In this document: positions 16,808 to 25,483 of the stretch, in pieces
Position numbering within the stretch: the first letter of the stretch is position 1
Layout of the letters: every line of letters begins with the position of its first letter
NCBI RefSeq assembly: GCF_036345175.1
Contig: NZ_CP107780.1
Span: 6,696,001 to 6,760,000 of the forward strand
Direction: 5' to 3'
Length of the DNA stretch: 64,000 bases
From: Streptomyces sp. NBC_00576
GTDB taxonomy: Bacteria; Actinomycetota; Actinomycetes; Streptomycetales; Streptomycetaceae
Notes under the pieces: generated by a model
Databases searched by the model: none
Told to the model about the DNA's origin: nothing
The model's input: the letters and a program-made list of their open reading frames with translations, nothing else
Position numbers and translations under genes: made by a program

Positions 16808-17996
16808 CGAACGAGTGGAGGCTGAGGGCGTGGATGTCCCGGACTGTTCGCTGGATGGGGACCTCGCGGTGCAGGGAGGATGCGCCGGAGGCTGAGGCGA
16901 GCAGGTCTATGGCCTCCTTGCAGAGGCGGGTCGTGTAGCCGCTCTGGGCCCTGATCCTGGCTCGTTCCTCCGGGGTGTACGGGGTGCCCGTCGCCGCCTT
17001 TGACTCGATCGTCGTGACGAAGTCCGTGGTCAGGAGTTCGGCGCACGTGAGCTTCATCGCCGCCTCGGCCGCCTGGAGGTGGGTGACCGTTGCCTCGTTC
17101 TGGCGTTCGTGGAAGGTGTACGTGATGCCCCGGTGGTGGATGCGCTCCGTGAACTCCGTCAGCGCCGAGCGGGCCAGGCCGAGGGCGTTCGGGGGCGTCC
17201 AGGCGCAGAAGAGGAGCAGGACCGGCATGCGGTAGAAGGGGTCTTCGGCGTTGGTCTTCGACGCGATCGTGCCGTTCAGGAGAGGGCCCACCGGTAGGAC
17301 ACGGTGCGCGGGGACCACGACGTCCCGGGCGACCACGCTGTTGCTGCCGCTGCCGGCCAGCCCCGACACGTACCAGTCGTCGAGGACCTCCAGGTCGGTC
17401 ATCGGTACGGCGGTCCAGAGGAGTTCGGGTGGGCCGGGAGGTCCGGGTGGTCCGGGCGGGTTGTCGGCCGTACCGGCACCGCGTTCGACGCGGACCGTCA
17501 GGAGGTGCCAGTCGGCGTCGCGGCAGCCGGTGGCGAAGGCGGAGGTGCCGTTGACGACGTAGCTGCCGTCCGGACGCGCGACCGCCGTCGCGTCGGGGAT
17601 GAGGGTGCCGCCGACCCGTACGTCAGGGCTCGTGAAGATCTCGTCCTGGGCCTCGTCCGGGAAGAGCGCCGCGATGTAGGCGCAGCCGGCCTGGATCAGG
17701 GCCATGAAGCCGGCCGAGCCGCAGGCGGCGGCTATCTCGGACAGGGCGTCGACCTGGGTGTGCAGGGGGGATTGGTAACCGCCGTACCGCCGGGGGACGT
17801 TCATGCGGTAGAGCCCGGCGTCCGTCAGGGCCGCGACCACCTCGGGTGTCACGCGCCGTTCCTGCTCCGTGCGGGGCGCGTGCTCGCGGATGAGCGGTCG
17901 CAGCGCCCGTATGCGGTCTACGAGGCCGTCGGCCGCGTCGGAAGCGTCGGAAGCGTCGGAAGCGTCGGCAGGGTGCGAGGTTGCGGGCGAAGCCAT
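16734..17996 (-). CDS. Acyl-CoA-dehydrogenase-like flavoprotein (HsaA/DszC-type monooxygenase group)
   Basis: The 420-residue product has the three-part acyl-CoA dehydrogenase layout: an N-terminal helical domain with NVPRRYGGYQSP, a central beta domain (GTLIPDATAVARPDGSYVVNG), and a C-terminal helical domain. The GCRDADWH stretch and the lack of a typical catalytic-base glutamate region suggest the reduced-flavin-dependent monooxygenase branch (HsaA, DszC). The substrate is unknown. Two low-complexity inserts, ASD repeats near the N-terminus and PPGPPGPPGPP near residue 180, come from short tandem DNA repeats. It stands alone and has no obvious pathway neighbours. Confidence 0.8.
   Translation of the reverse strand: MASPATSHPADASDASDASDAADGLVDRIRALRPLIREHAPRTEQERRVTPEVVAALTDAGLYRMNVPRRYGGYQSPLHTQVDALSEIAAACGSAGFMALIQAGCAYIAALFPDEAQDEIFTSPDVRVGGTLIPDATAVARPDGSYVVNGTSAFATGCRDADWHLLTVRVERGAGTADNPPGPPGPPGPPELLWTAVPMTDLEVLDDWYVSGLAGSGSNSVVARDVVVPAHRVLPVGPLLNGTIASKTNAEDPFYRMPVLLLFCAWTPPNALGLARSALTEFTERIHHRGITYTFHERQNEATVTHLQAAEAAMKLTCAELLTTDFVTTIESKAATGTPYTPEERARIRAQSGYTTRLCKEAIDLLASASGASSLHREVPIQRTVRDIHALSLHSFVNPATNLELYGRVLSGLDAGTPFL
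17935..17969. repeat. 9-base tandem repeat in the flavoenzyme gene
   Basis: The unit GAAGCGTCG is repeated about four times, encoding Ala-Ser-Asp units at the N-terminus of the flavoprotein. It keeps the reading frame. Copy number may vary between strains. Confidence 0.8.
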
Positions 17997-18116
17997 GGGC
18001 GAACCTCCGGGTGCTCCTGGTACTTCGGGTACCTCTCGGGTACTTCGGATACTCCGCGCACGACGAAGTTCTCACCGTCGCGCGGGGCGGATCGGATGTC
18101 AACTGGCCCTGCACTG

Positions 18117-18809
18117 CTAGGAGTTGATGTTCTCCGAGGGGAGGGACAGGAGGGCGCAGAAGTGCTCGGCGTTGTTCTGGTGGCCGGTGGACAGGCGTAC
18201 CCAGGACTCGTCGGTGAAGGTCAGTCGTACGTCCGCGCCGGTCGCGCAGTACGGCATACGGCGGGCCCCGGCGATGGCGTCCCGTGCGAACTCGGTCAGT
18301 ACGTCCGCCTTTTCCAGTGTGCCGGTGCCGTGGCGGGTGCCCAGGAAGAGCAGCCGGCGGTCGGTGAGGACGAGGTCGGTGACGTAGCCCTTCGGGCGGC
18401 TGGCCCGGTCCAGTTGCCAGGGGACAGTGCGGGCGAGGGTGTCCGGGGCGGCCCACATGACGGGGAAGTCCTGGACCTCGTTCTCCGGTTCCTCTGGGTT
18501 CTTCGGTCCGCTCCGGACGGGAACGTCGCCGAAGGGTGAGCCGGAGGCGCCTCCGAGGTTCGCGATGATGTTCCCGATCAGGGGGATTCCGGCCAGGAAG
18601 GCGTGGCCGATGCCCTGGGTCACGCGGTCGCCTGTCGGGTGTGGGGCGTGGACCGGGGTTGGCGGCCAGCCCGCCAACTCACCCTGGATGTCGTTCCGTT
18701 CCGGGTCCCGGAACCAGCGCAGCCCTGAGACCGGGGACGCCATGCCCATCGCGAACGTGGCCGCAGTGCGCAGCAGGAGATCCTCGTCGCGGTCGGGGTA
18801 CCAGTCCAT
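18117..18809 (-). CDS. Hypothetical membrane protein with PH-like C-terminal half
   Basis: This 230-residue protein starts at the ATG at 18809, with GGAG upstream; the open frame extends further but into low-complexity sequence. A Gly/Ile-rich hydrophobic segment lies near residues 70-90 (FLAGIPLIGNIIANLGG). The C-terminal half has VLTDRRLLFLG, KADVLTEFARDAI and LTFTDESWVRLSTG. The pattern of 'display' strand, basic loop and final helix suggests a bacterial PH-like domain. It resembles the product at 1308-1988. It is divergent from an immunity-like gene at 18959. Function is unknown. Confidence 0.65.
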   Translation of the reverse strand: MDWYPDRDEDLLLRTAATFAMGMASPVSGLRWFRDPERNDIQGELAGWPPTPVHAPHPTGDRVTQGIGHAFLAGIPLIGNIIANLGGASGSPFGDVPVRSGPKNPEEPENEVQDFPVMWAAPDTLARTVPWQLDRASRPKGYVTDLVLTDRRLLFLGTRHGTGTLEKADVLTEFARDAIAGARRMPYCATGADVRLTFTDESWVRLSTGHQNNAEHFCALLSLPSENINS

Positions 18810-18958
18810 GGGCGGTGGGCTCCGATTCGGGCTCGGGTTCGGGCTGGAGGGAGGGAACCTACATGGGCCCGTACATGGGCCCGGACCTGCCTGCTTCACT
18901 GCGGTTCGCACCCGTGACACTCCGAAGCCCACGATCAATACAGGCCCTGGAAGGAACC

Positions 18959-19714
18959 ATGGATCTTCAGGCCACCATCGCCGGTTTCCGCAATGTCGCC
19001 CCCCTCGATGGCCTGGACGGGGCATGGCGGTGGAGTCTCAACCCGGTACTGCACTTCGCGGGAGCTCTGACCGACGATGGAAAGCGGCTCCTCCAGACCA
19101 ATCAGCGCGGCAAGCACGACGAGAGCCTCGCCCGTGAAGTGCTGTCCTTCGCCCGCGCGCACGAGCAGGAGCTGATGGGGACGGGACGTTTCCTCGGTTT
19201 CCTGGAGGGCCTGCGGGTACCCGGCTACGAGTTCGACGCCGTCGCGGCAGCCGTCCCTGAGGTCCACGGCCATCACAGGGCGCAGAACCCCGACCTCACG
19301 GCGGTGACGTACATCGTCTTTCCCGCGTATGCCTGCGAGTTCTCCGGGGGCGAGACCCTCGCCGAAGCGGAGGCCCGGTACACGAAAATGCTCCATCCCG
19401 CAGAAATCGGGCGCGAGTCGGTGCCGTTCGTGAAGATGAGCTTCGACAATCCTCGTACCGGCGGCGGAAGCAACAACCCCGGGCGCGCACTGACCTATCC
19501 GCGGATCGTCCGCCAGGAGATTCCCGAGCTGGCCAACTCCTCGGGCGGATTCGTGGAGTTCGAGAACCGCTTGGGCAAGGTCTGGCGGGTGGAGTGGGAC
19601 GGCAGCTGGATCGTGTCAGGGGAGCAGCAGGGAGAGCAGGGGCAGCGCGAGATGAGCCTGGACGAGGTCCTGGAACTCTTCGAGGGAACCCTGTGGGAGG
19701 GCGCGCGCCAGTAG
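18959..19714 (+). CDS. Orphan immunity-like protein, paralogue of the gene after the RHS toxin
   Basis: This 251-residue soluble protein is strongly similar to the 248-residue product at 32854-33600, which directly follows the RHS toxin gene. Shared blocks include FAGALT/SADGKRLLQ, FPAYACEFSG, an NPGR motif, and FVEFENRxGxVWRxEW near the end. The ATG follows AAGGAACC. No toxin gene lies beside this copy. By position of its paralogue I infer an immunity protein, here possibly an orphan that protects against a related toxin. The family is not one I can name. Confidence 0.7.
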   Translation: MDLQATIAGFRNVAPLDGLDGAWRWSLNPVLHFAGALTDDGKRLLQTNQRGKHDESLAREVLSFARAHEQELMGTGRFLGFLEGLRVPGYEFDAVAAAVPEVHGHHRAQNPDLTAVTYIVFPAYACEFSGGETLAEAEARYTKMLHPAEIGRESVPFVKMSFDNPRTGGGSNNPGRALTYPRIVRQEIPELANSSGGFVEFENRLGKVWRVEWDGSWIVSGEQQGEQGQREMSLDEVLELFEGTLWEGARQ

Positions 19715-20004
19715 CGGCTGTCCCTCGTACGACGGAATCGATCCGCCCCCCTCGCGTGAGCGAATCGTGCAGGCCTCATGGGAGACCCGTGACGAAGGTG
19801 GGGGCGGTGGTCCGGGTTGTCTGACCTGCGGATGTCGGGTCGACAACAGATTCGCGCGTGCACAGCGGGGGCCGTAACCGGATCGCGGCGCTCAACGGGG
19901 AACCGTACGGCCGTAGTTGCACGTGAATAACGTTGTGCCCCGCGCTGTTCACGATTCAGAACGCGCCTTGAGGGGCTTATGTACGGCTGATACGGTGCCA
20001 TCGC

Positions 20005-20033
20005 TTGACACTCACTCCAGCGCTGGCTAATTG
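20005..20033 (+). promoter_or_regulatory. Candidate vegetative promoter of the Tad pilus operon
   Basis: A consensus TTGACA (20005-20010) is followed, after exactly 17 bases, by TAATTG (20028-20033), which matches five of six positions of TAxxxT-type -10 elements. It lies about 120 bases upstream of the first pilus gene, leaving a leader of about 110 bases. Confidence 0.5.
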
Positions 20034-20104
20034 GCTGGGTCGGACGGTGCGTCCAGCAAGGGCGGATCGTGTGCATCACGCGTATCGCGGGTGAAGTGTC
20101 CTAT

Positions 20105-20123
20105 TTGGCAGTTAAATTGGCAG
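20105..20123. promoter_or_regulatory. Direct repeats TTGGCAG upstream of the pilus operon
   Basis: TTGGCAG occurs at 20105-20111 and 20117-20123, 12 bases apart, in an A/T-rich patch between the candidate promoter and the start codon. They could bind a regulator. A chance origin cannot be excluded. Confidence 0.25.
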
Positions 20124-20154
20124 AATTTTTCTTGGGTGTACGGGGAGCTGTTGC

Positions 20155-20883
20155 GTGAAGATCCAGGAGCGTACGGGTGCGGGCGGCGGCCGTTCCTCGG
20201 TGCCCGCTCAGCCGATGTCCGGTGAGCGACTCCCGGCGCCGCCTCGCGAGCGGAAACCGGCTCTTGCCGCTCTTGCGGTGCTTCTGATTCTGGTCGGTGC
20301 GCTGGGCGCGACGATGCTCGTGCTGCGGGCGGGGGACCGGATCGAGGTCGTCAAGGTGACCAAGCCGATCCCAGCCGGGGGGTCCGTCAGCAAGGCCAAC
20401 ACGGCGTCCGTCCTGGTTGCGGCCGACGACGGCATCGACTACATCCCGTGGGAGCAGTTGACCGGCCTGATGAAGTTGAAGGCCGTCAGTGCGATCCCTG
20501 CGGGAGTCGTCCCCGTCGGGCAGATGTTCACCGGCGAGACCGGCCTCGTCGCCGGGCAGGCCATCGTCGGGCTCTCCCTCAAGGAGGGGCAGTACCCGAG
20601 CACCATCAAGGATGGTGACCTTGTCGCCGCCTACCGTGTCACCTCCACCGGCACCGGTACCGGCTCCAGCACGGGTTCCGGTGACGCCTCCTCGTCCGGC
20701 GCCGGCACCAGTCTGATTGTGGACAAGGCAAAGGTCACCAAGGTGGTGAAGGCCGATGACAGCGACGTGATAAGCAGCACCAACCTGCCCGTCACGCTCA
20801 CCGTCGACAGCACCAAGGCCGCCGATCTTGCTCAGGCAGCTGCCGCCGGCCAAGTGGCTCTCGTGCTCATCCCCAGCAGCTGA
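20155..20883 (+). CDS. CpaB/RcpC-like SAF-domain pilus assembly protein
   Basis: This 242-residue protein has a single membrane anchor near residues 36-58 (ALAALAVLLILVGALGATML) and a SAF domain after it (VTKPIPAGGSVSKANTASV, then AIPAGVVPVGQM). A Ser/Gly/Thr-rich insert is followed by a second strand-rich part ending VALVLIPSS. CpaB/RcpC proteins act in the cell-envelope part of Tad/Flp pilus assembly. The start is a GTG preceded by GGGGAG. It is the first gene of a run of nine pilus genes read rightward. Confidence 0.85.
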   Translation: MKIQERTGAGGGRSSVPAQPMSGERLPAPPRERKPALAALAVLLILVGALGATMLVLRAGDRIEVVKVTKPIPAGGSVSKANTASVLVAADDGIDYIPWEQLTGLMKLKAVSAIPAGVVPVGQMFTGETGLVAGQAIVGLSLKEGQYPSTIKDGDLVAAYRVTSTGTGTGSSTGSGDASSSGAGTSLIVDKAKVTKVVKADDSDVISSTNLPVTLTVDSTKAADLAQAAAAGQVALVLIPSS

Positions 20884-20899
20884 AGGCGGCCCCAGAACC

Positions 20900-21799
20900 A
20901 TGGCGCTCATCGTTCTTGCCGCCGACAAGGGCTCACCCGGCGTGACCACCGCGGCCGTCGCGCTCGCGGCGGTCTGGCCTCGGCGGGCCCTGCTCGCCGA
21001 GACCGACCCGGCCGGCGGTGACCTCGTCTACCGCAGTGCCGCCGCGCACGGCGGGATGCTCAACCCCAACACCGGCATGCTGTCGATTGCCGCGACCGCG
21101 CGGCGCGGCCTTGTTCCCGATCAACTCTGGGACCACGTACAGCCGTTGAGCGGCGGGCTCGAAGTGCTCGTCGGGCTCGGCATCGCCGAACAGGCCGCCG
21201 GGCTCGCGGGCCTCTGGCCCACCCTCGGCAGCGCCTTCGCGCAGCTCGCCGACTCCCCGAACGCGCCCGCCGACGTCATCGCCGACTGCGGACGCATCAG
21301 CGGGGACACCCCTGTCGTCGACCTGTTCCCGCACGCCGCGCTCGTACTGCTCATCTCGCGTACCGAGCCCGAGGCCATCGCCCGGGTACGGGACCGCGCA
21401 GCCGCCCTCTCCACCAAGCTGCACGGCGGCCCGCGCGGCGCCGCCAGTCTCGCCACCCCCCTCATCGGGGTCATCCTCATCGCCGACCCGAACAACTCGG
21501 GCAAGCTGGTCAACCAGGTCAACGACATGCTCGTACACGCGCAGACGGGTGCCCGGGTTGTCGGCACTCTGGCCGAAGACCCGGCCGGCGCCGAGCAGTT
21601 GGCGGGGCGTAAGCGCGGGCGGCTCGACAAGTCGATGCTCATCCGGTCGGCCCGCAAGGTGACTTCGGACCTGTATCAGCAGTACGGCGCCGCATGGACC
21701 GTACCCAGCCAGGTTCAGCAGCAGGCCGCCGGTCACGTGCCCGGTCAGCAGCCGGGCCAGCAGACCGGGTACTCCGGCCATGCCGGAGCCGGCCGATGA
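20900..21799 (+). CDS. tadZ: TadZ/CpaE-like ParA-type ATPase
   Basis: This 299-residue P-loop protein has a deviant Walker A motif near residues 8-18 (ADKGSPGVTTAAVAL) and further MinD/ParA elements such as DPAGGDLVYR and a VIADCGR Walker B strand. TadZ proteins place Tad pili at the cell pole or another site. The C-terminal 40 residues are Gln/Gly-rich. The ATG at 20900 is 16 bases after the preceding stop. The next gene, the secretion ATPase, starts inside its stop codon (ATGA), as expected for a tight operon. Confidence 0.88.
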   Translation: MALIVLAADKGSPGVTTAAVALAAVWPRRALLAETDPAGGDLVYRSAAAHGGMLNPNTGMLSIAATARRGLVPDQLWDHVQPLSGGLEVLVGLGIAEQAAGLAGLWPTLGSAFAQLADSPNAPADVIADCGRISGDTPVVDLFPHAALVLLISRTEPEAIARVRDRAAALSTKLHGGPRGAASLATPLIGVILIADPNNSGKLVNQVNDMLVHAQTGARVVGTLAEDPAGAEQLAGRKRGRLDKSMLIRSARKVTSDLYQQYGAAWTVPSQVQQQAAGHVPGQQPGQQTGYSGHAGAGR

Positions 21800-23106
21800 C
21801 CGTTGTCGACCACTCGCTGGTCAAGCGGTTCCGGCAGGACGCCGGTGACCGTATCGCGGAGCAGCGGCGGCTCGACCAGTCCTCCAACGTCACGCCGATG
21901 TCCGGCGAGGACGAGCGGCAGTACGCGCGGGCCGTCATAGCCCAGATCCTCGAGGACTACGCCCGCACGGAGATCAACGCCGGGCGTACGCCGCTGGATG
22001 CCGAGACCGAGGAGCAGTACGCGGCTGCCGTGCACGCCGCGCTGTTCGGCGTCGGGCGGCTGCAGCCGCTGCTCGACAACGTCGACGTCGAGAACATCGA
22101 CATCAACGGGTACGACCAGGTCTTCGTCGGGTATTCGGATGGGCGCGAGGTGGCGGGGGATCCCGTTGCCGAGTCCGACGAGGAGCTCATCGAGCTCATT
22201 CAGGTGCTCGGCGCGTACTCAGGGCTTTCCTCCCGGCCCTTCGACTCCGCCAATCCGCAGCTCGACCTGCGGCTGCCGGACGGGTCCCGACTGTCCGCCG
22301 TCATGGATGTGACCCGGCGTCCCGCGCTCTCCATCCGTCGTGCGCGCATGGGCAAGGTCTTCATCTCCGACCTCGTCGGGAACGGGACCGTGACTCCGGA
22401 AGTCGCGCACTTCATGGCCTGTGCCGTGCGCGCCCGGAAGAACATCATGATCGCGGGCGCCACCAACGCCGGTAAGACGACGCTGCTTCGGGCCCTCGCC
22501 AACGAGATTCCGCCGCACGAGCGCCTCATCACCGTCGAGCGTGCGCTGGAGCTGGGTCTCGACCAGTTTCCCGAACTCCACCCCAACGTCGTGGCGTTCG
22601 AGGAGCGGCTGCCCAACTCCGAGGGCCAGGGCATGATTTCGATGGCCGAGCTGGTGCGACGGTCACTGCGTATGAACCCCTCGCGCGTCATCGTCGGTGA
22701 GGTGCTCGGCGACGAGATCGTGACGATGCTCAACGCGATGTCGCAGGGCAACGACGGCTCGCTCTCCACGATCCACGCCAACAGCTCGCACGAGGTCTTC
22801 AACCGTATTTCCACGTATGCGCTCCAGGCGACGGAGCGGCTGCCCATCGAGGCCAGCCAGATGCTCGTCGCGGGCGCCGTGAACTTCGTCGTCTTCATCA
22901 CGCGGCGCAACAACTTCCATACGGGCGGCCGGCTCCAGCGCATGGTGACGTCGGTCCGCGAGGTCAACGGCGTGGACGGCCGCGTGCTGTCCAGCGAGGT
23001 CTTCGCCGAGACCCCGGACGGCCGCATCGTGCCGCACGCGCCCCTCTCCTGCCTCGACGATCTGGTCGCGCACGGGTACCGGTTGCCCGGCGGGAACTGG
23101 GGGTGA
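21796..23106 (+). CDS. tadA: TadA/CpaF secretion ATPase
   Basis: This 436-residue protein is the motor ATPase of the Tad/Flp pilus (type II/IV secretion superfamily). It shows Walker A at about residues 221-229 (GATNAGKTT), a Walker B region near 296 (SRVIVGEVLGDE), and the His-box SLSTIHANSS. The N-terminal domain has the FGVGRLQPLLDN and DINGYDQVFV segments typical of CpaF. The start overlaps the tadZ stop, and its own stop overlaps tadB. Assignment is firm. Confidence 0.95.
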   Translation: MTVVDHSLVKRFRQDAGDRIAEQRRLDQSSNVTPMSGEDERQYARAVIAQILEDYARTEINAGRTPLDAETEEQYAAAVHAALFGVGRLQPLLDNVDVENIDINGYDQVFVGYSDGREVAGDPVAESDEELIELIQVLGAYSGLSSRPFDSANPQLDLRLPDGSRLSAVMDVTRRPALSIRRARMGKVFISDLVGNGTVTPEVAHFMACAVRARKNIMIAGATNAGKTTLLRALANEIPPHERLITVERALELGLDQFPELHPNVVAFEERLPNSEGQGMISMAELVRRSLRMNPSRVIVGEVLGDEIVTMLNAMSQGNDGSLSTIHANSSHEVFNRISTYALQATERLPIEASQMLVAGAVNFVVFITRRNNFHTGGRLQRMVTSVREVNGVDGRVLSSEVFAETPDGRIVPHAPLSCLDDLVAHGYRLPGGNWG

Positions 23107-24158
23107 CCATGACGACGTACAGCAATATGCATGCCTACGGGGACTCGTACGGGCACACGTACTCGGCGGCAGCCGGCTCGCTCGGCTCCATGGGCGGACT
23201 GTTCTCCATCGAGGTCCTGTACTCGCTCGGGGCCGGCGTCGCCGTCGGCGGCGGGCTCGCGCTGCTCGCGATCGCGATCCGCGGGCTGCCGGCCAAGCCG
23301 GAACACGAGAAGCAGAAGGCCAGCGAGCGCGCGAACGAACTCATCCGGTTCGCGGGGCAGCGCGGTTCGCTCGCCGCCCTCGTCGGACTCGCCGTGCTGG
23401 TGCTCACCCGATGGGCGGTGGCCGGTATCGCGGCCGGCGTCCTCGTCTTCTTCTGGGACCGCCTCTTCGGCGGCGCGGCGGAGGAACGGGCCGGCATGCG
23501 GCGCGTGGAGGCCCTCGCCTCCTGGACGGAGTCGCTGCGCGACACGATCGCCGGTGCGGTCGGTCTGGAGCAGGCGATCCCGGCATCGGCGCGCGCGGCG
23601 GCCCCGGTACTGCGTCCGCACCTGGACGCGATGGTCGACCGACTCCGCTCCCGTACTCCTCTCCCCGACGCGCTTCAGCAGCTCGCCGACGAGATCAACG
23701 ACGCGTCCGCCGACATCATCGTCGCCGCGCTCATCCTCAACGCGCGGCTGCGCGGCCCGGGTCTGCGTCAAGTCCTGGGCGCGCTCGCGAAGTCGGCGCG
23801 CGAGGAGGTCGACATGCGGCAGCGGGTCATGGCGCAGCGGTCGTCAACTCGTCGGTCCGTACAGATCGTTGTCGTGGTGTCGGTGGGCTTCGTCCTCGGA
23901 CTCGCCATCTTCAACCGCGAGTTCGTGGAGCCGTACGGTACGCCGATCGGGCAGGTCGTCCTCGCCGCAGTCTGCGGCCTGTTCGCGCTCGGCTTCTGGT
24001 GGCTGCGCAAGCTGTCGACCATCGAGACACCCGAACGGTTCCTGGTACGGGACGACCCGTCGGTGCAGTTCGTACGGCCGTCACGGACGCCGAACCAGGG
24101 AGTTCAAGGCGCGCAGGGACAGCCGCCCTACGGTGCTGAAGAGGGGGTCCGTCGATGA
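23103..24158 (+). CDS. tadB: TadB-like pilus inner-membrane protein
   Basis: This 351-residue protein has membrane segments near residues 35-60, 85-115, 255-280 and 285-310 surrounding a cytoplasmic type II secretion F domain with LEQAIPASARAAAPVL. It forms the membrane platform of the Tad pilus together with TadC. The GTG at 23103 overlaps the tadA stop; an ATG six bases further is an alternative start. The short N-terminal Tyr/Ser/Gly-rich stretch is unusual but lies upstream of the first membrane segment. Confidence 0.9.
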   Translation: MTMTTYSNMHAYGDSYGHTYSAAAGSLGSMGGLFSIEVLYSLGAGVAVGGGLALLAIAIRGLPAKPEHEKQKASERANELIRFAGQRGSLAALVGLAVLVLTRWAVAGIAAGVLVFFWDRLFGGAAEERAGMRRVEALASWTESLRDTIAGAVGLEQAIPASARAAAPVLRPHLDAMVDRLRSRTPLPDALQQLADEINDASADIIVAALILNARLRGPGLRQVLGALAKSAREEVDMRQRVMAQRSSTRRSVQIVVVVSVGFVLGLAIFNREFVEPYGTPIGQVVLAAVCGLFALGFWWLRKLSTIETPERFLVRDDPSVQFVRPSRTPNQGVQGAQGQPPYGAEEGVRR

Positions 24159-25078
24159 ACGACCTGACCATGCCGGTAGTGGTCGGCGCCACCCTGGGCC
24201 TCGGCATCTACGTGCTCGTACGGGCGTTGATGCCGTCGAAGCGGAGCGCGGTCTCGCAGGTCGCGCGCATCGACGCGATGCGGGCGCGGGGAGCGGCGTA
24301 CGAGTCGGCCCATCGCACCCAGGACGCGGGCCGGATCGGCTCGTTCCGTGCCCAAGTGGGCGTCCGTGTCTCGGACTTCTACTTCCAGCAGGGTTGGGAG
24401 CAGCGCTCGTTGCGGGCCGACCTGGCGGTCCTGGACCGGAGTTGGGAGAACTTCCTCGCGACGAAGGTGCTGCTGGGTGCGGCCGGTCTGTTCTTCGGCC
24501 CGTTCCTCTTCGTCATCGTCCTGACGCTGGGCCTCGGCAAGAGCCCGGCCATCCCGGTCTGGATGGCGCTGCTCTTCGCGCTGATCTTCTTCTTCCTGCC
24601 CGACCTGGAGGTACGGCGGGACGCGGCCGACAAACGGCGCGACCTGCGGCGGGTGATCGGGGCGTATCTCGACCTCGTGTCGATGAGCCTGGCCGGCGGC
24701 CGGGGTCTGCCCGAGGCGCTGATGGCGGCGGCGGAGGTGTCGGACGGCTGGGCCACCCAGCGCATCCGCAACGCCCTCGCGGACGCCCGTATCACCGGCA
24801 CCAGCCAGTGGCAGGCGCTCGGTGCACTGGGCGAGGAACTGGGCGTCGAGGAACTCAAGGACCTCTCCGCCTCCCTCGCCCTGGTCGCGGACGACGGCGC
24901 GAAGGTACGCGAGTCCCTCGCCTCCCGCGCGGAGACCATGCGGCACCGCGAACTGGCGGAGATCGAGGGCAGCGCGGGCGAGAAGTCGCAGTCGATGCTC
25001 GTGGCGCAGCTGCTGCTGTGTGCCGGGTTCCTGGTGTTCCTGATCTATCCGGCGGCGATGCGTGTGTTCCAGGTCTGA
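24155..25078 (+). CDS. tadC: TadC-like pilus inner-membrane protein
   Basis: This 307-residue type II secretion F-domain protein pairs with TadB. Membrane segments lie near residues 5-20, 105-130, 135-155 and at the C-terminus (LLLCAGFLVFLIYPAAMRVF). The central cytoplasmic helical part contains DLVSMSLAGGRGLPEAL, the typical TadC/GspF core. It begins at an ATGA overlap with tadB. No frameshift or missing part is apparent. Confidence 0.9.
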   Translation: MNDLTMPVVVGATLGLGIYVLVRALMPSKRSAVSQVARIDAMRARGAAYESAHRTQDAGRIGSFRAQVGVRVSDFYFQQGWEQRSLRADLAVLDRSWENFLATKVLLGAAGLFFGPFLFVIVLTLGLGKSPAIPVWMALLFALIFFFLPDLEVRRDAADKRRDLRRVIGAYLDLVSMSLAGGRGLPEALMAAAEVSDGWATQRIRNALADARITGTSQWQALGALGEELGVEELKDLSASLALVADDGAKVRESLASRAETMRHRELAEIEGSAGEKSQSMLVAQLLLCAGFLVFLIYPAAMRVFQV

Positions 25079-25134
25079 GTCGTTTCCCCCAGTACTGCCA
25101 CTCCCCAAGATTCGTTTTGAGAGGACAACTCACC

Positions 25135-25386
25135 ATGAACGGTCGGAACTTCAACACCGGCGTACCGGCGATGGACTTCCTGGTCGCCTTCCTGCAGGGC
25201 CGCGTGCAGCGCGCCCGCTCCGGCGAGCTGGACCGCGGTGCGTCCGCGGTCGAGTGGGTCATCATCTCCGCGGTCGTCGTGGCGATCGTCGGCGTGGTCG
25301 CCGCGATCATCAACACCGCGCTGAGCGACGGCGCCAACAAGGTCGGCGACTGCATCAAGGGCGCCAAGGCGAGCGGCACCTGCTGA
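25135..25386 (+). CDS. flp: Flp-type pilin
   Basis: This 83-residue product is the major pilin candidate. It has a short charged leader ending at the typical GELDRGASAVEW junction and one hydrophobic helix (VIISAVVVAIVGVVAAIINTAL). The prepilin peptidase should cut after glycine in DRG|ASAVEW, leaving E at mature position 5. Two cysteines near the end (GDCIKGAKASGTC) could form a disulfide. The ATG follows GAGAGGACA. The processing peptidase is likely the gene at 45896, some 20 kb away. Confidence 0.88.
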   Translation: MNGRNFNTGVPAMDFLVAFLQGRVQRARSGELDRGASAVEWVIISAVVVAIVGVVAAIINTALSDGANKVGDCIKGAKASGTC

Positions 25387-25483
25387 TCGCACGTACGAAA
25401 ACGGGGTGTACGGGGTCGAGTTGACGGGGTTGCTCGTGGGTGGCGCAGGCAGATGGGTACGCCGCAGGGTGGAGGCCGCACGG

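Larger units (their letters stand above)
19715..20154. other. Intergenic region upstream of the Tad pilus operon
   Basis: This 440-base gap carries the presumed promoter and leader of the pilus operon near its right end (see separate entries). It is locally A/T-rich just before the first pilus gene, at about 20100-20130. I see no open frame with good codon usage and no strong hairpin in the left half. Confidence 0.5.

Noticed and set aside
16734..17996. Secondary-metabolite gene cluster around the flavoenzyme
   Set aside because: No biosynthetic partner genes lie nearby; the enzyme stands alone between a decayed toxin-antitoxin pair and a membrane protein gene.
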